This document shows, piece after piece, positions 26,658-36,830 of a stretch of DNA of 64,000 nt; the stretch's first letter is position 1, and every line of letters starts with the position of its first letter. The position numbers and the translations under genes were made by a program. Under the pieces are notes generated by a model that had not been told where the DNA came from, searched no databases, and saw only the letters and a program-made list of their open reading frames with translations. Source of the stretch: Acinetobacter sp. WC-141 (GTDB lineage: Bacteria; Pseudomonadota; Gammaproteobacteria; Pseudomonadales; Moraxellaceae); contig NZ_AMSS01000089.1 in the NCBI RefSeq assembly GCF_000313935.1, positions 1 through 64,000 of the forward strand. Reading direction: 5' to 3'.

Positions 26658-27821
26658 ATGTCGCTACCACGTTATAAAATTACGATGCTTGCCTTATCTT
26701 TAGGTGTAGCGTCTGCATTTGTGGGCTGTAGCAGCAATCCAAGTAAAAAAGAAGTGGTCGATAGTGGCCCACAATCTAGTGAACAAGCTTACTTCGAAAA
26801 GGCCCAAAAGTCGCTTGACCGTGGTCAATATCTTGATGCGACCAAGTCTTTAGAAGCAATCGATACTTATTATCCGACTGGACAATACGCACAACAAGCA
26901 CAACTTGAACTTCTATATTCGAAATTTAAACAAAAAGATTATGAAGGCGCGATTGCCTTAGCAGAACGTTTTATTCGTTTAAATCCTCAACACCCAAATG
27001 TAGATTATGCTTACTATGTTCGTGCTGTATCGAATATGGAGCAAAACTACGACAGTTTGATGCGCTATACATCTTTGCAACAATCTCATCGTGATGTGAG
27101 TTATTTAAAAGTTGCTTATCAGAACTTTGTTGATTTAATTCGTCGTTTCCCAAGTAGTCAATATTCTGTTGATGCTGCTCAGCGTATGAAGTTCATTGGG
27201 CAAGAACTTGCTGAAAATGAAATGACTGCTGCGCGTTTTAACGTTAAACGTAAAGCTTGGATCGCAGCTGCCGAACGTTCACAATGGGTAATTGAACACT
27301 ACCCACAAACTCCTCAAGTTCCAGAAGCATTAGCGACTTTGGCATATAGCTATAACCAATTAGGTGATAAAGCGACTTCACAACAATATATTGAAGTTTT
27401 AAAGCTTAATTACCCTAACTTGGTGAAAAAAGACGGCACAGTTAACATGCGTGCTGCTCGTAAAGAAGGTAACTGGATTAACCGTGCGACTCTGGGTATT
27501 TTCGGTCGAGAATCTACGGCTGCAACTCCAGAAAGCACAGCTGAAGCAGAAGCTCCAAAACGTGGTTTCCTCAATCGCGTAAGCTTTGGTTTAATTGGTA
27601 ATTCAGATAAAGAAGAAGCTGAACAACCAGAAAAAACAACCGTTGAAGCTCCAAAGTCAGAACGTAGTTGGACAAATCGTTTAAGCTTCGGTTTATTAGA
27701 TAAACCTGAGCCACAACCAGCAGAAAATACAACTGTTGCTCCAGCTGTTAGTTCTACAGATGGATCAACTGATTCTCAATCAGATGATGCAACAGAAGGT
27801 ACTAGCGACGCTGCTCAATAA
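26658..27821 (+). CDS. bamD: Outer-membrane assembly lipoprotein BamD
   Basis: Essential lipoprotein of the BAM complex that inserts outer-membrane barrels. Signal peptide with lipobox ending GC at Cys24. Residues about 40-255 carry the five TPR-like repeats (AYFEKAQKSLDRGQYLDA, YPTGQYAQQAQLELLYSKF, FPSSQYSVDAAQRM). At 387 aa it is far longer than the roughly 245-aa E. coli protein. The extra C-terminal region has three copies of a short motif: WINRATLGIFG (273-283), FLNRVSFGLIG (304-314), WTNRLSFGLLD (338-348), separated by acidic, Pro/Thr-rich linkers. Frame and codon use continue smoothly, so the extension is real. Confidence 0.95.
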   Translation: MSLPRYKITMLALSLGVASAFVGCSSNPSKKEVVDSGPQSSEQAYFEKAQKSLDRGQYLDATKSLEAIDTYYPTGQYAQQAQLELLYSKFKQKDYEGAIALAERFIRLNPQHPNVDYAYYVRAVSNMEQNYDSLMRYTSLQQSHRDVSYLKVAYQNFVDLIRRFPSSQYSVDAAQRMKFIGQELAENEMTAARFNVKRKAWIAAAERSQWVIEHYPQTPQVPEALATLAYSYNQLGDKATSQQYIEVLKLNYPNLVKKDGTVNMRAARKEGNWINRATLGIFGRESTAATPESTAEAEAPKRGFLNRVSFGLIGNSDKEEAEQPEKTTVEAPKSERSWTNRLSFGLLDKPEPQPAENTTVAPAVSSTDGSTDSQSDDATEGTSDAAQ

Positions 27822-27847
27822 GTTACAAACTTTAAAAAGCACCAATA

Positions 27848-27883
27848 AACAGGCAAGTGATACCACTTGCCTGTTTGTTTTTA
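27848..27883 (+). terminator. Terminator after bamD
   Basis: AACAGGCAAGTG and CACTTGCCTGTT form a perfect 12-bp stem with a 4-nt loop, followed by TGTTTTT. Confidence 0.95.
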
Positions 27884-27978
27884 TAAAATATTAAAATATT
27901 TATTGTGTAGATCTTGCTTCATCATGTCAGAATATTCTGACTCATTCTCTCATCAGTTTTAATACGGTTATCTGAATT

Positions 27979-29853
27979 ATGGCAATTCCACAACATACGA
28001 TTGATCAGATTTTAGATCGCACAGATATTGTCGATCTGATTGGTCAGCGTGTGAAATTGAAAAAGACGGGACGTACATATTCCGGCTGTTGCCCTTTTCA
28101 TCAAGAAAAATCTCCATCGTTCCATGTCTATCGAGACAAGCAGTATTATCACTGCTTTGGTTGTCAGGCTAACGGGAACGCGATCCGTTTTCTGATGGAT
28201 ATTGATAATCGAAACTTTATCGATGTCATGAAAGAGTTATCGAGTAGTGCTGGAGTCGAATTACCCAAAGATAATACTGAAAATAAAAAGCTGTCTTATA
28301 CCCGTCAGGTTACCAAGCCACCAGTTGCTAAAGCAAATACGGCGGAGCCTGTAAATCCGACTTCGCAACAGCCAACAGATGAAAGTTACAACACGCTTGA
28401 ACCTGTATTTTTTGATGACCCGTTTGCTCAGTTTGAGCAGCCTTTTAGCTTTGATGAGCCAGTTCAAGAAGGTAATTTATATGACTTACTCGAAAATGTT
28501 GCCCAGTTCTATGAACATCAGTTACCTAATAGTCAAAAGGCAAAAAACTACTTTAAACAACGTGGCTTAACCAATCAGACGATTCAATTTTGGCGCTTAG
28601 GCTATGCACCAGAAGATTGGCAACACTTAGAAAAAGCTTTTCCTTATGACATTGATGGTTTAAAGCAACTTGGACTTATCCGTTCAAGTGATAGTGGTCG
28701 TGATTTTGACTTATTACGTGACCGGGTCATTTTCCCAATTCGAGACCCTAAAGGCCGTGTCGTTGGTTTTGGTGGTCGTGCCTTAAATGATGAAATTAAA
28801 CCTAAATACATTAACTCACCAGACTCAGAGGTCTTTCATAAAAATCAGCTGCTTTACGGGCTTTATGAAGGTAGAAAACTTAAGTCTAGCGACTGGTTAA
28901 TGGTTGAAGGCTACATGGATGTCATTGCGCTTCAGCAATATGGCATTACAGGAGCCGTCGCAACTTTAGGAACTGCAAGTAATACAGAACATCTTAATAT
29001 TTTATTTAAACAAAATAGCCGTATTACCATTGCTTTTGATGGCGATGCTGCGGGTCAAAAAGCAGCACGCAGAACATTAGAAATTGCTTTACCACTTCTT
29101 AATGATGGGCGCGAACTCAAATTTTTTGTTCTACCGAATGACCATGACCCAGACTCTCTTATCCGTCGTGAAGGGCTTGAAAATTTCCAAAAACTATTAC
29201 AACAGGCCCCTCTTTTGTCTGATTTTGTCTTTGCCCATTTAACAGGACAACACGACATTAGCACCCCAGAAGGCAAAAGCTTGGTCATGGGTGAACTCAG
29301 AGAACTGACTGACCTATTACCCAAACAGGGCTCTTTCCGTTATTTACTTAATCAGTCTTTTCGTGAAAAACTTGGACTGGGTAAACGTTTTACCCCGCAA
29401 ATCAGCCATGATGCCTCGCTCTCATTTAATATTCATACTAAAGATGAAGACTTTGCGATTGCAATTTTAATGCATCATCCTTTTCTTTATATTCATTTTG
29501 AAGGGTTACGTGCCTATATTCAGCAAGATGAATTATTGGCAAAAGTTCTAGCTATTTTAAATCGTATTTTTGATGATTTACCGGATGACCAAGAGTTAGC
29601 AACTTATTATGTGCTTGGCGCTTGTAGTAGTTATTGTCATGAAATTGCCGATATTATGCAGAGAACGAATATACAGGCATTAACACAGGCGCCTGAAGTC
29701 GCTGACAAATTGGCCAAAGAATATGCTTTAGGCTTAAAAGAAAGATATTTACGTCAAAAGCTTAAATCACCAATTTCTCTGATTGAATCAAGAAATCTAA
29801 GACAACAACTCAATGAATTAACAAAACAAATTAGCTTAAGACTGTTGTCTTAG
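27979..29853 (+). CDS. dnaG: DNA primase
   Basis: Synthesises RNA primers at the replication fork. It is 624 aa. N-terminal CHC2 zinc domain (Cys38, His41, Cys59, Cys62), RNA-polymerase-like core, then TOPRIM with [10 protein letters not shown] and the [12 protein letters not shown] acidic motif. The C-terminal part is the DnaB-binding domain. The segment between the zinc domain and the core (about 115-165) is longer than in E. coli and looks disordered. Its stop overlaps the convergent hemA stop by 4 nt, leaving no space for a terminator. Confidence 0.97.
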   Translation: MAIPQHTIDQILDRTDIVDLIGQRVKLKKTGRTYSGCCPFHQEKSPSFHVYRDKQYYHCFGCQANGNAIRFLMDIDNRNFIDVMKELSSSAGVELPKDNTENKKLSYTRQVTKPPVAKANTAEPVNPTSQQPTDESYNTLEPVFFDDPFAQFEQPFSFDEPVQEGNLYDLLENVAQFYEHQLPNSQKAKNYFKQRGLTNQTIQFWRLGYAPEDWQHLEKAFPYDIDGLKQLGLIRSSDSGRDFDLLRDRVIFPIRDPKGRVVGFGGRALNDEIKPKYINSPDSEVFHKNQLLYGLYEGRKLKSSDWLMVEGYMDVIALQQYGITGAVATLGTASNTEHLNILFKQNSRITIAFDGDAAGQKAARRTLEIALPLLNDGRELKFFVLPNDHDPDSLIRREGLENFQKLLQQAPLLSDFVFAHLTGQHDISTPEGKSLVMGELRELTDLLPKQGSFRYLLNQSFREKLGLGKRFTPQISHDASLSFNIHTKDEDFAIAILMHHPFLYIHFEGLRAYIQQDELLAKVLAILNRIFDDLPDDQELATYYVLGACSSYCHEIADIMQRTNIQALTQAPEVADKLAKEYALGLKERYLRQKLKSPISLIESRNLRQQLNELTKQISLRLLS

Positions 29854-31136
29854 TGTTTTGGCTTACGCTCATGATCAAACACATGCTGTAAATGCTGTTG
29901 CAACCATTCGAAATAATCAGGATTTTCTGCCTTGGCAGCTTCGCGCAACAAGATAGATGTAGGATGCATAAGCTTTTGTGTCAAACGATGCGCGAATTGC
30001 TGCAATACCTGTTCGACATTTTCACCGTGATGCAAAGCCTCTAATGCGTGCGTAAGCTCTTGTTGACTAATTTCTTCACTATGTTGGCGGTAAGCATGAA
30101 TTGTGCTGCCAGCCTCTTTAACTTTTTGATGAGTAATAAGCTGAGTAGCCAACTGATTAACCATTACCTCTGCTTCAACAGCTGCCTGACGTCGTTGAGC
30201 AAGGTTCTCATCAATCACACTTTGTAAATCATCAACACCATACAAATAGACGCCATCAAGTGCTTCAACTTTAGGATCTATATCACGAGGTACAGCCAAA
30301 TCAACCATTAACATTTGTTGATAGCGACGTTTCTTTAATGCGGCCTTAACATCTGGATAAGCAATAACTTGATATAAACTACCGGTACAGCTCGACACAA
30401 CATCAGCACGATACAAGTTTTCAGCCAAGGCTGCAAAATCAATAATTTCAACTTCAACCTGATGTGAAATTTCTTGAGCTAATTGGTCAGCACGCTCACG
30501 GCTACGATTACAAATAATAATTTTGGCGACGCCCATTTCAGCCAAATGTTTAGCAACCAAGCTATTCATTTCACCTGCAGCAACGACCATCACAGTAAGT
30601 TTTTCGGGTTTACTAAAAACTTGTAAAGCTAATTGTGCAACCGCATACCCCATCGAAACAGCATGGCTACCTACCGCAGTTTCAGAACGTACCCGTTTAG
30701 CAGCATAAAAAGCATATTCAAAAACACTGTTTAATTCAGGAGAGACCGTTTGAGCTTCTTTAGACAGTGCCAAAGCACTTTTGACTTGCCCTAAAATTTG
30801 CGGTTCACCTAGCATAAGAGAGTCGAGACCACTTGCAACTCGCATTAAATGTGTAATTGCCTGCGTGTTCTCGTAACGATAAACATGATGAATTAAGTTC
30901 TTTACATCAATATTATTGGCATCGGCTAGCCATTTCAGAAGGCTTTCGGCATTTTCTGCCATGGCATAAATTTCTGTACGGTTACACGTAGAAACGACCA
31001 CCAAATCTTTTAAGCTTTGGTGATGGTTTTTTTGTTCGGCAAGCAAATTACTTAATCGCTCTGCATTGAAAGCAATTTGTTCGCGGAGTTCGACAGAAGC
31101 TGTTTGATGGTTGACACCCAATGCAAAGAAAGACAT
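29850..31136 (-). CDS. hemA: Glutamyl-tRNA reductase
   Basis: First committed step of C5 haem synthesis: glutamyl-tRNA to glutamate-1-semialdehyde. It is 428 aa. Nucleophile Cys51 in STCNRTE; NADPH-binding Rossmann segment [19 protein letters not shown] (about 185-205); C-terminal dimerisation helices. Divergent from the TPR gene, with lolB and ispE beyond, a conserved hemA-lolB-ispE-prs neighbourhood in this group. Confidence 0.97.
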   Translation of the reverse strand: MSFFALGVNHQTASVELREQIAFNAERLSNLLAEQKNHHQSLKDLVVVSTCNRTEIYAMAENAESLLKWLADANNIDVKNLIHHVYRYENTQAITHLMRVASGLDSLMLGEPQILGQVKSALALSKEAQTVSPELNSVFEYAFYAAKRVRSETAVGSHAVSMGYAVAQLALQVFSKPEKLTVMVVAAGEMNSLVAKHLAEMGVAKIIICNRSRERADQLAQEISHQVEVEIIDFAALAENLYRADVVSSCTGSLYQVIAYPDVKAALKKRRYQQMLMVDLAVPRDIDPKVEALDGVYLYGVDDLQSVIDENLAQRRQAAVEAEVMVNQLATQLITHQKVKEAGSTIHAYRQHSEEISQQELTHALEALHHGENVEQVLQQFAHRLTQKLMHPTSILLREAAKAENPDYFEWLQQHLQHVFDHERKPKH

Positions 31137-31224
31137 ATCAGATCATCATTTCGCTAAATTTATGCTATTGTGCAACATCGGTGTCATAAAAAGCATTACT
31201 TTGGATCAATAAAAATTGCGTCAA

Positions 31225-32934
31225 ATGAATAGCCGTATTAATTTTAACGGTGCTTCGATAAGACAGTATTCTACCACATTCTTATTGTTAGGTAGCATGT
31301 CCTCGCATGTCTATGCACGTCCTGTGCAAGAGACCTATGCCGTGCATTCATTTGATCAGGCATTAGAGCAGACGATGGTCGCTGAATTTGCCCTAGCCTA
31401 TGATGATATTCCTAATGCTTTGCACAATTACACAGTACTCGCAATTAAAAGCAACTCTACTTCAATTAAGCAGCGCGCTTTAGATGTTGCCCTTGAATAT
31501 AATGATTTTCAAGCCGCTTTAAATATTGCTACACATTGGGTAGCCCAAGAACCCAAAGATGTACCGGCCTTATTCTATTTGTCACATATTGCTTTAAAAA
31601 CACATGAGTACCAGCTTGCTGCTGAAACATTAGATAAAATTTTAAAAATAGATCCTACTGCTGATTTAGAAGAAATTTTAGCCAGCATTGCCCCAGAAAA
31701 TGCTCAAGATCGAGATGTATTATTAACAGCTTTACGTTCTAGTGCAGAAAAAGACAACCCTTCTATTTTAGCACTTATTGCCAACTTAGAAGCTCAAAAT
31801 GGTCAACTACAATCTGCTTTAACTAACATTAACAAGGCCTTACGTCGACGTCCTAAAGTGACGAGCTTTATTTTAATGAAAGCAAACCTACTCATTGCGT
31901 TGAGCGATCAAGAAGGTGCACTTAAATGGTATGCAAAGTCCAGCCGTAAATATAAGAAAAATTTAGATATTCGTTTAGCTGAAATCCGCTATCTCATACA
32001 AATTAATCAATCTCAGCTCGCCTTAGAAAAACTTGAAAATGTTATCGAGGCTAATCCCAAAGCTGAAGAAGCATTGTTTATTGCAGGCTTAACCAGTATT
32101 GATTTAAAACAATATGACAAAGCAGAACAATATCTTGTTGACCTACGAAACTCTGCAAAATATCAAAATGAAGCTTATTATTACTTAGCCATTAATGCAG
32201 AACGCAAACAGCACTATGAAACCGCAAAAGCTTACTATCGTTTGGTTGATGGCAGCTTATACGTCGTTTCCAGACGCAATCTGATTGCAATATACGATAA
32301 ACAAGAAAATTTACATGATGCTTTACGGTTCCTCACTCAAGAGCGCGTAAATTATCCTCAACATGCAAGTTTCTTATATCAAGCTCAAGCTGAAATTTTA
32401 AAGAAAATGGGCAATAAAAAAGCTGCATTAAATTTATTAGATGAAGCAATAAAGAATTTACCGGATGATCCGGAACTTATTTACGCAGAAGTTTTATTAC
32501 TTGATCCCTATACTGACCGCGACAAGCTCGACAAAACATTAAAGCAATTATTACAACTTGAACCCAATAGTCCAACTTACCTAAATGCATACGCTTATAC
32601 ACTAGCCCTGCAAAACCGTAGGTTAAAAGAAGCACGTCAATATGCAGAGCAAGCCTTAGAATACGCGCCAGAACAAGCCTCAATTCTTGATACGCTTGGC
32701 TATATTGCATTTTTACAGAATGATTATGAAGCTGCGGCAGAAGCTTTAGGTAAAGCTTATGAACTTAGCCACAATATAAATATTGGTGTTCGGTATGCTA
32801 AAGCGTTGTATATGCAAGGATCATTAACTCAATTTAGCGCCGTGTTACAACAACTGAAACAAAAACATGCTAATGATCCACAATTACAACAGCTTGATGC
32901 GTTAATTTTACCTACATCTGCAAAAAAGAGTTAA
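31225..32934 (+). CDS. Exported TPR-repeat protein
   Basis: 569 aa from ATG at 31225; a TTG three codons upstream is less likely. The N-terminus (to about residue 35, ending SSHVYA) looks like a signal peptide. The rest is tandem TPR-type helices (for example ALFIAGLTSIDLKQYDKAEQYL, ASILDTLGYIAFLQNDYEAAAEAL). Scaffold for protein-protein contacts; partner unknown. It is followed by lolB after 4 nt, so it is probably in the same unit and acts in the envelope. The equivalent gene sits before lolB in pseudomonads. Confidence 0.85.
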   Translation: MNSRINFNGASIRQYSTTFLLLGSMSSHVYARPVQETYAVHSFDQALEQTMVAEFALAYDDIPNALHNYTVLAIKSNSTSIKQRALDVALEYNDFQAALNIATHWVAQEPKDVPALFYLSHIALKTHEYQLAAETLDKILKIDPTADLEEILASIAPENAQDRDVLLTALRSSAEKDNPSILALIANLEAQNGQLQSALTNINKALRRRPKVTSFILMKANLLIALSDQEGALKWYAKSSRKYKKNLDIRLAEIRYLIQINQSQLALEKLENVIEANPKAEEALFIAGLTSIDLKQYDKAEQYLVDLRNSAKYQNEAYYYLAINAERKQHYETAKAYYRLVDGSLYVVSRRNLIAIYDKQENLHDALRFLTQERVNYPQHASFLYQAQAEILKKMGNKKAALNLLDEAIKNLPDDPELIYAEVLLLDPYTDRDKLDKTLKQLLQLEPNSPTYLNAYAYTLALQNRRLKEARQYAEQALEYAPEQASILDTLGYIAFLQNDYEAAAEALGKAYELSHNINIGVRYAKALYMQGSLTQFSAVLQQLKQKHANDPQLQQLDALILPTSAKKS

Positions 32935-32938
32935 ACAT

Positions 32939-33517
32939 ATGAGCAAATTTGCCCAACTGTGCACAGCGATCTGTGGGTCAAGTGTATTATTTCTAACCGG
33001 TTGTCAGCATTTTACTCAACCAAAACCTGCGGTTACCCAGCAAATTCAAGATGAAAAACACTTTAATTTACAAGGTAAAATCGGGGTTCGCACACCACAG
33101 CAAACTGGCAGTGCTTTTTTCACTTGGGTTCAACAACAAGATAATTTTGATATCGAATTAAGCGGCATTCTAGGTGTAGGAAAAACCCAAATTCAGGGTA
33201 AACCTGGTGAAGTGAAGTTAAATAGTGCGAAAACTGGATTAATTACTGCTGCCTCTCCAGAAGAGCTATTAGAGCGTGCAACTGGTTGGCAAGCACCAAT
33301 CACTCATTTAACGAGCTGGATTTTAGCTAAACCCGCAACTTTAAGTGCTCAGATCAGTAAAGATAATGAAAATCGTGTCAACCAACTCATTGAAGACGGC
33401 TGGACTGTTAATTTCAGTTATGATGGTGAACAAACTTTGCCAAATAAACTGGTTTTAAAGCAAGCTCTTGCTGAAGATAAAGAAAACCGTATTACAATGG
33501 TCATCCAAAACCGCTAA
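32939..33517 (+). CDS. lolB: Outer-membrane lipoprotein receptor LolB
   Basis: Accepts lipoproteins from LolA and inserts them in the outer membrane. It is 192 aa with a lipobox ending LTGC (Cys22). The beta-barrel half resembles LolA (FNLQGKIGVRTPQQTGSAFFTW, LSGILGVGKTQIQG). It is divergent in sequence from E. coli, but position between hemA and ispE and length support it. Confidence 0.92.
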   Translation: MSKFAQLCTAICGSSVLFLTGCQHFTQPKPAVTQQIQDEKHFNLQGKIGVRTPQQTGSAFFTWVQQQDNFDIELSGILGVGKTQIQGKPGEVKLNSAKTGLITAASPEELLERATGWQAPITHLTSWILAKPATLSAQISKDNENRVNQLIEDGWTVNFSYDGEQTLPNKLVLKQALAEDKENRITMVIQNR

Positions 33518-33535
33518 GTCTAATTATATAAATCT

Positions 33536-34369
33536 ATGATTCGAGTTCCTTCCCCAGCTAAGCTCAACCTGTTTTTACATATTACAGGCCGACGTGAAAA
33601 TGGTTATCATGAGTTACAAACTATCTTCCAAATTATTGATTTATATGACTGGATGACATTTACACCGACTTTGGATGGACAAATCGAAATTGATGGATTG
33701 AGCGAGGTTAGACCGGAAGAAAATCTGATTTATCGAGCTGCTCAAATACTAAAACCGCATGCAAAAAAATTCTGCGGTCTACACATCAAAATTGAAAAGA
33801 ATATTCCAATGGGTGCAGGTCTAGGCGGAGGCTCATCCAATGCTGCCACAACCCTAATTGTGTTAAATCAATTATGGGAATGTGGACTAAATCAAAAACA
33901 ACTTGCGGACTATGGTGTAAAGCTTGGTGCCGATGTTCCTATTTTTATTTATGGTAAAAATGCATGGGCTGAAGGTGTGGGTGAACATTTATCATTCATA
34001 GACTTAGATCAAAAACAGTTCATTATTTTAAAACCTGATTGTTTTATCAGCACTCAATTGCTTTTTTCACAAAAAACATTGACAAGAGACTCTAAGACCA
34101 CTAAATTTTGCGCCTATCAGTTAGAACCTTCTAATTTTGGAAATAACTTTGAGCCATTGGCCCGACAGTTATACCCTGAAGTAGAAGAAGCGATGCAATA
34201 TTTAGATCAATTTGGTCGAGCAAAGCTTACAGGTACAGGTGCTTGTGTTTTTATTGAAGTAACGAATGAAATGAATATTGATGAAATTCTTAAGCATTCA
34301 CCATGTAAATCTTACTTGGTAAATAGTTTAAAAGAATCTCCTCTTAATCATTTTAAGGTTACATGTTAG
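33536..34369 (+). CDS. ispE: 4-diphosphocytidyl-2-C-methyl-D-erythritol kinase
   Basis: GHMP kinase of the MEP isoprenoid pathway, 277 aa. PSPAKLNLFLHITGRRENGYHEL at the N-terminus, the ATP loop PMGAGLGGGSSNAATTL (about 98-114), and the third motif LTGTGACVF are present. The stop TAG (34367-34369) shares two bases with the first nucleotides of a tRNA-Gln gene, so the mature tRNA and the full reading frame cannot come from the same RNA molecule. Confidence 0.96.
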   Translation: MIRVPSPAKLNLFLHITGRRENGYHELQTIFQIIDLYDWMTFTPTLDGQIEIDGLSEVRPEENLIYRAAQILKPHAKKFCGLHIKIEKNIPMGAGLGGGSSNAATTLIVLNQLWECGLNQKQLADYGVKLGADVPIFIYGKNAWAEGVGEHLSFIDLDQKQFIILKPDCFISTQLLFSQKTLTRDSKTTKFCAYQLEPSNFGNNFEPLARQLYPEVEEAMQYLDQFGRAKLTGTGACVFIEVTNEMNIDEILKHSPCKSYLVNSLKESPLNHFKVTC

Positions 34370-34442
34370 GGGCGTCGCCAAGTGGTAAGGCACCGGGTTT
34401 TGATCTCGGCATCCGTTGGTTCGAATCCAGCCGCCCCTGCCA
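34368..34442 (+). tRNA. tRNA-Gln (TTG), copy 1
   Basis: 75 nt with encoded CCA. Acceptor stem AGGGGCG / CGCCCCT, anticodon loop with TTG, T-arm GGTTCGAATCC. Its first two bases are the last two of the ispE stop codon. No separate promoter is evident, so it is probably released from the ispE transcript. Confidence 0.97.
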
Positions 34443-34468
34443 ACCTCACCTGTAATGATGATTATATT

Positions 34469-34543
34469 AGGGGCGTCGCCAAGTGGTAAGGCACCGGGTT
34501 TTGATCTCGGCATCCGTTGGTTCGAATCCAGCCGCCCCTGCCA
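34469..34543 (+). tRNA. tRNA-Gln (TTG), copy 2
   Basis: Identical to copy 1 in all 75 nt; 26-nt spacer before it. Confidence 0.97.
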
Positions 34544-34563
34544 TCATATACATCATCGAATTT

Positions 34564-34638
34564 AGGGGCGTCGCCAAGTGGTAAGGCACCGGGTTTTGAT
34601 CTCGGCATCCGTTGGTTCGAATCCAGCCGCCCCTGCCA
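34564..34638 (+). tRNA. tRNA-Gln (TTG), copy 3
   Basis: Identical to copies 1 and 2; 20-nt spacer before it. Confidence 0.97.
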
Positions 34639-34689
34639 TTCTCTTATTTTAAAGACAGACTTAATTGCTATGCTTTTTGTTGATTAATC

Positions 34690-34718
34690 TTGACATTGCA
34701 TTGCAAAAATATTAAAGT
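34690..34718 (+). promoter_or_regulatory. Promoter inside the tRNA-Gln array
   Basis: TTGACA (34690-34695), 17-nt spacer, TAAAGT (34713-34718) in the 91-nt spacer between copies 3 and 4. It would start RNA just before copy 4 and run into prs, giving prs a source independent of ispE. Confidence 0.6.
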
Positions 34719-34729
34719 TCTGCCGCATT

Positions 34730-34804
34730 AGGGGCGTCGCCAAGTGGTAAGGCACCGGGTTTTGATCTCGGCATCCGTTGGTTCGAATCCAGCCGCCCCT
34801 GCCA
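34730..34804 (+). tRNA. tRNA-Gln (TTG), copy 4
   Basis: Identical to the other three copies. It ends 36 nt before the prs start, so prs mRNA would be freed by cleavage at its CCA end. Confidence 0.97.
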
Positions 34805-34840
34805 TCTATTTAATTACATACCAACCGCCAAGGGTGCTTC

Positions 34841-35791
34841 ATGCCCAATCTTGTCGTTTTTAGTGGAAATGCTCATCCACAGTTCGCTCAAAAAGTCGTA
34901 AGTCACTTACATATCCCTCTAGGTGCTGCATCAGTCGGTCACTTTTCTGATGGAGAAATTTCAGTAGAAATTACTGAAAATGTTCGTGGCAAAGACGTAT
35001 TTATCGTTCAGCCTACTTGTGCCCCTACCAATGATAACCTTATGGAAATCTTGGTTATGGCAGATGCTTTGCGTCGTGCAAGTGCTGGTCGTATTACCGC
35101 AGTTATCCCTTATTTTGGTTATGCTCGCCAAGACCGTCGTCCACGTTCTGCACGTGTGCCGATTACAGCTAAAGTTGTTGCAGACATGCTTACCACTGTT
35201 GGTATTGATCGTGTCGTAATGATTGACTTACATGCTGACCAAATTCAGGGTTTCTTCGATATTCCAGTCGACAACATCTATGGTACTCCTGCTTTGCTTG
35301 CTGACTTACGTCAACAACAGCATGATAACCTTATGGTGGTTTCTCCTGACGTTGGTGGCGTAGTACGTGCTCGTGCCGTTGCTAAACAGATGGGTGACAT
35401 CGATTTAGCAATCATTGATAAACGTCGTCAAAAAGCCAATGAGTCGCAAGTTATGCACTTAATTGGTGACGTGAAAGATCGTGATTGCGTTATCGTAGAT
35501 GACATGGTGGATACTGCTGGTACATTGTGTAAAGCAGCTGATGCGCTTAAGCAATTCGGTGCACGCCGTGTAGTTGCATACGCAACTCACCCTGTACTTT
35601 CAGGTAAGGCTATTGAAAACTTACGTAATTCAGTTATTGATGAATTGGTTGTTACTGACACCATTCCTCTTTCTGAAGAAGCACTAACCTTGGGCAAAAT
35701 CCGTCAGGTTTCTGTTGCTAGCATGGTTGCTGAAACGATTCGTCGTATTAATAACGAAGAGTCTATCAGTGCGATGTTCGATAGTTTATAA
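34841..35791 (+). CDS. prs: Ribose-phosphate pyrophosphokinase
   Basis: Makes PRPP from ribose-5-phosphate and ATP for nucleotide, His, Trp and NAD synthesis. It is 316 aa. The PRPP-binding motif [19 protein letters not shown] (about 213-231), flexible loop [18 protein letters not shown] (about 96-113) and [12 protein letters not shown] are intact. ispE-prs order is conserved in gammaproteobacteria; here four tRNA genes are inserted. The Shine-Dalgarno AAGGGTG is close to the start. Confidence 0.98.
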   Translation: MPNLVVFSGNAHPQFAQKVVSHLHIPLGAASVGHFSDGEISVEITENVRGKDVFIVQPTCAPTNDNLMEILVMADALRRASAGRITAVIPYFGYARQDRRPRSARVPITAKVVADMLTTVGIDRVVMIDLHADQIQGFFDIPVDNIYGTPALLADLRQQQHDNLMVVSPDVGGVVRARAVAKQMGDIDLAIIDKRRQKANESQVMHLIGDVKDRDCVIVDDMVDTAGTLCKAADALKQFGARRVVAYATHPVLSGKAIENLRNSVIDELVVTDTIPLSEEALTLGKIRQVSVASMVAETIRRINNEESISAMFDSL

Positions 35792-35807
35792 TATTGCAGC
35801 TTTTCTT

Positions 35808-35832
35808 AACCCTGGCCTTGGCTGGGGTTTTC
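35808..35832 (+). terminator. Terminator after prs
   Basis: AACCC...GGGTT stem with G-U pairs in the middle (aaccctggcc / ggctggggtt), followed by TTTTCT. Confidence 0.65.
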
Positions 35833-35886
35833 TATCACTAAACTGGTCGCAAGTTTAGTCTATTTAACTTTAATGAGGATTTACTC

Positions 35887-36183
35887 ATGTCAAACTTCGT
35901 ATTAAACGCTCAAGCGCGTGCTGAAGACAAGCAAGGGAAAGGTGCGAGCCGCCGCCTTCGTCGTGAAGCTTTAATTCCAGCTATCATCTATGGTGGTGAA
36001 GCTGAGCCTGTAAGTGTTACTTTAGAACTTCGTGAGCTTGTAAAAGCTTTAGAAAACAAAGCATTCTTTGAAGAAGTTGTAGAAATCAAAGTGGGCGACA
36101 AAGTTGAAAACGTTAAAATCCAAGCGTTACAACGTCACCCAGCAAAAAACACTCCTATGCACGCTGACTTTAAACGCGCATAA
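35887..36183 (+). CDS. rplY: 50S ribosomal protein L25
   Basis: Binds 5S rRNA. It is 98 aa, the short form without the C-terminal CTC extension. [21 protein letters not shown] near the N-terminus and the HADFKRA end are typical. ATGAGGATTTACTC supplies the ribosome site. It is separated from prs by a terminator and followed by pth after 20 nt. Confidence 0.97.
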   Translation: MSNFVLNAQARAEDKQGKGASRRLRREALIPAIIYGGEAEPVSVTLELRELVKALENKAFFEEVVEIKVGDKVENVKIQALQRHPAKNTPMHADFKRA

Positions 36184-36203
36184 GTGTTAAAAGGCGTAGA
36201 TTA

Positions 36204-36785
36204 GTGTCAAATATTTCGCTAATTGTTGGTTTGGGCAATCCTGGTTCAGAATATGCCCAAACCCGTCATAATGCAGGTTTTTGGTTCATTGAACAGCTTG
36301 CTAATAAATATGGCATTACATTAAAAAATGATCCGAAATTTCACGGAATCAGTGGACGTGGTAATATAGAAGGACACGATGTCCGCCTACTTCTACCCAC
36401 TACATTTATGAACCGTTCTGGACAAAGTGTAGTTCCATTTGCAAAATTTTATCAAATTGCTCCCGAAGCAATTTTGATTGCTCATGATGAACTTGATATG
36501 AATCCTGGTGTAATTCGTCTAAAAACAGGCGGAGGACATGGTGGTCATAATGGTTTACGTGACATTGTCCCTCATATTGGTCCAAATTTTCATCGTTTAC
36601 GTATTGGTATCGGACACCCTGGCTCAAAAGAAAGAGTTTCAGGTCATGTACTTGGAAAAGCACCAAGTAGTGAACAAAGTCTGATGGATGCAGCAATTGA
36701 TCATGCCCTTTCTAAAGTGAAACTACTTGTTCAAGGTCAAGTTCCACAGGCCATGAATCAAATCAATGCATATAAACCCACTTAA
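36204..36785 (+). CDS. pth: Peptidyl-tRNA hydrolase
   Basis: Recycles peptidyl-tRNA released from ribosomes. It is 193 aa from a GTG start. GLGNPGSEYAQTRHNAGFW holds catalytic His22; FMNRSGQSV and AHDELDMNPG supply the Asn and Asp; KTGGGHGGHNGLRDI is the loop that contacts tRNA. The rplY-pth pair is conserved. Confidence 0.98.
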   Translation: MSNISLIVGLGNPGSEYAQTRHNAGFWFIEQLANKYGITLKNDPKFHGISGRGNIEGHDVRLLLPTTFMNRSGQSVVPFAKFYQIAPEAILIAHDELDMNPGVIRLKTGGGHGGHNGLRDIVPHIGPNFHRLRIGIGHPGSKERVSGHVLGKAPSSEQSLMDAAIDHALSKVKLLVQGQVPQAMNQINAYKPT

Positions 36786-36830
36786 ATTGTTGAACAATCA
36801 AGCTTGCTATCTTGCTTTTTTAGGAGCAAA

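Noticed and set aside
34328..34513. 61-codon minus-strand ORF across the tRNA-Gln region
   Set aside because: It is the antisense of two tRNA genes and the ispE end, with no ribosome site.
34368..34804. Four near-regular 75-bp direct repeats resembling a repeat array
   Set aside because: Each unit folds as tRNA-Gln with CCA; spacers differ in length and are not CRISPR-like.
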